A DNA stretch of 64,000 bases from Aquimarina sp. AU474 (GTDB lineage Bacteria > Bacteroidota > Bacteroidia > Flavobacteriales > Flavobacteriaceae), in NCBI RefSeq assembly GCF_900312815.1, contig NZ_OMPE01000009.1:558001-622000 (forward strand). Reading direction: 5' to 3'. The position numbers and the translations under genes were made by a program. The notes beneath the pieces were generated by a model. That model ran no database searches. It was not told where the DNA came from and saw only the letters and a program-made list of their open reading frames with translations. Of the stretch, positions 63,519-64,000 are shown piece by piece. Position 1 is the stretch's first letter, and each line of letters opens with the position of its first letter.

Positions 63519-64000
63519 TTAGTTTAAAAAATTCAACGTTGGTTTGTAATTTACCATATCTTTTTTATTATAAAAGATGGTGTTTTTTATGATCATGAAT
63601 AGGTTAAATATGTAAAGTACAACTGTTACAATTATTACCGATAATATAGTTTCTCGAAGATTTCCCATTACCAAAAGCGCACCTACTGCGATGAGAATAT
63701 TGAATATGAACAATGATAATGTCCAGCTTATTTGAAAATTAAGGATTGATTTTCCTACCGAATTCATATTCTTTATTTTATCCTTGTTAAGAATCCATAT
63801 TACTAGTGGTATAAGTATTCCAAGTAAAGGAAATGCCAGAAATCCAAGTTGTGACAAATTTAGCATTGCTATTAAACTATTATCTTCCCGTATTTGCCAA
63901 TCAATGATGTCATCGGGTGATACCTGAAGTGCAATTGCTAATTTTTTTAATGAATCACCATGTGGTGTCGTTTCCCCATTTTCTATTCGCTGAATTGTTC
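63519..64000 (-). CDS. XRE-type HTH protein with membrane domain (cut by right edge)
   Basis: About 160 codons are visible; the start lies beyond the window. The in-frame sequence from the edge reads QRIENGETTPHGDSLKKLA, the last part of an XRE (HTH_3) domain, then about 45 residues before three to four hydrophobic helices (near LNLSQLGFLAFPLLGILIP, FQISWTLSLFIFN and ILSVIIVTVVLYIFN) like a DUF4870-type membrane domain. ATG 63866 at the membrane part is internal, not the start, because the frame continues open into a recognisable HTH. It is the gene of a third cassette-like unit. Confidence 0.75.
   Translation of the reverse strand, partial: TIQRIENGETTPHGDSLKKLAIALQVSPDDIIDWQIREDNSLIAMLNLSQLGFLAFPLLGILIPLVIWILNKDKIKNMNSVGKSILNFQISWTLSLFIFNILIAVGALLVMGNLRETILSVIIVTVVLYIFNLFMIIKNTIFYNKKDMVNYKPTLNFLN

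Noticed and set aside
61493..64000. A classical integron with integrase and standard GTTRRRY attC sites
   Set aside because: No integrase in the window and the core sequences deviate from the consensus; only the layout is similar, so it is reported as cassette-like.
1..64000. CRISPR array, tRNA, rRNA or insertion sequence
   Set aside because: No regularly spaced direct repeats, no tRNA- or rRNA-like stretch and no transposase frame noticed on either strand.

Overview
The window reads as chromosomal DNA of a marine-type Flavobacteriaceae (Bacteroidota). The evidence is: low GC except one island; T9SS type B sorting domain; GIN-domain, CarboxypepD_reg and BNR/sortilin-type exported proteins; a haem gene order of Bacteroidota type; perfect TAnnTTTG -7 boxes upstream of hemA and hemH; and FtsX permeases of the ~800-residue double-module type. 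No rRNA, tRNA, CRISPR array, transposase or integrase was found.

Layout. (1) 1-3671, minus strand: a tight run hemB > TerB-like > lipoprotein cytochrome c > exported DinB-like > CNNM/CBS membrane protein > ogt (cut by the left edge). (2) 3892-8378, plus: an ABC ATPase overlapping a 1199-residue ABC permease fused to an M1-type metallopeptidase, closed by a 16-bp-stem terminator; then a secreted CarboxypepD_reg protein. (3) 37022 down to 10338, minus: one apparent 26.7-kb operon: TolC > membrane-fusion protein > MacB/LolD-type ATPase > GIN-domain protein > nine consecutive FtsX/MacB permeases > a second ATPase. Divergent from it (37243-39956) lie a sigma-54-dependent response regulator and its histidine kinase; a 39-bp near-palindrome and a weak sigma-54-like box sit between. 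The likely logic is that an envelope signal activates a large modular tripartite exporter. (4) 39978-51457: two lipoproteins, then a haem operon read leftwards (hemA-hemC-hemD-hemE-DUF6973-like-EI24-like-hemF), a divergent AraC regulator, a 59-residue orphan antitoxin-like gene and hemH overlapping a MATE transporter gene. With hemB at 2.7 kb, only the protoporphyrinogen oxidation step of glutamate-tRNA-to-haem is not identified, and the exporter block lies between hemF and hemB. (5) 51461-57427: NTF2-like protein, PQQ-type sugar dehydrogenase, membrane AraC regulator and a BNR/sortilin-like protein. (6) 57591-61020: a GC-rich gene for a four-module BspA-type LRR surface protein with an HYR domain and T9SS type B signal, plus a small overlapping gene. 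(7) 61493-64000: single-gene units (Glyoxalase-like lipoprotein, alpha/beta hydrolase, HTH-membrane protein cut by the right edge); the two complete ones are each bounded by its own short inverted repeat, and units are separated by structured non-coding spacers, a layout resembling an integron-type cassette array without a visible integrase.

The most unusual structures are the nine-permease exporter operon with its putative control region and the cassette-like array at the right end. Domain names are my reading of sequence motifs; no database search was run.
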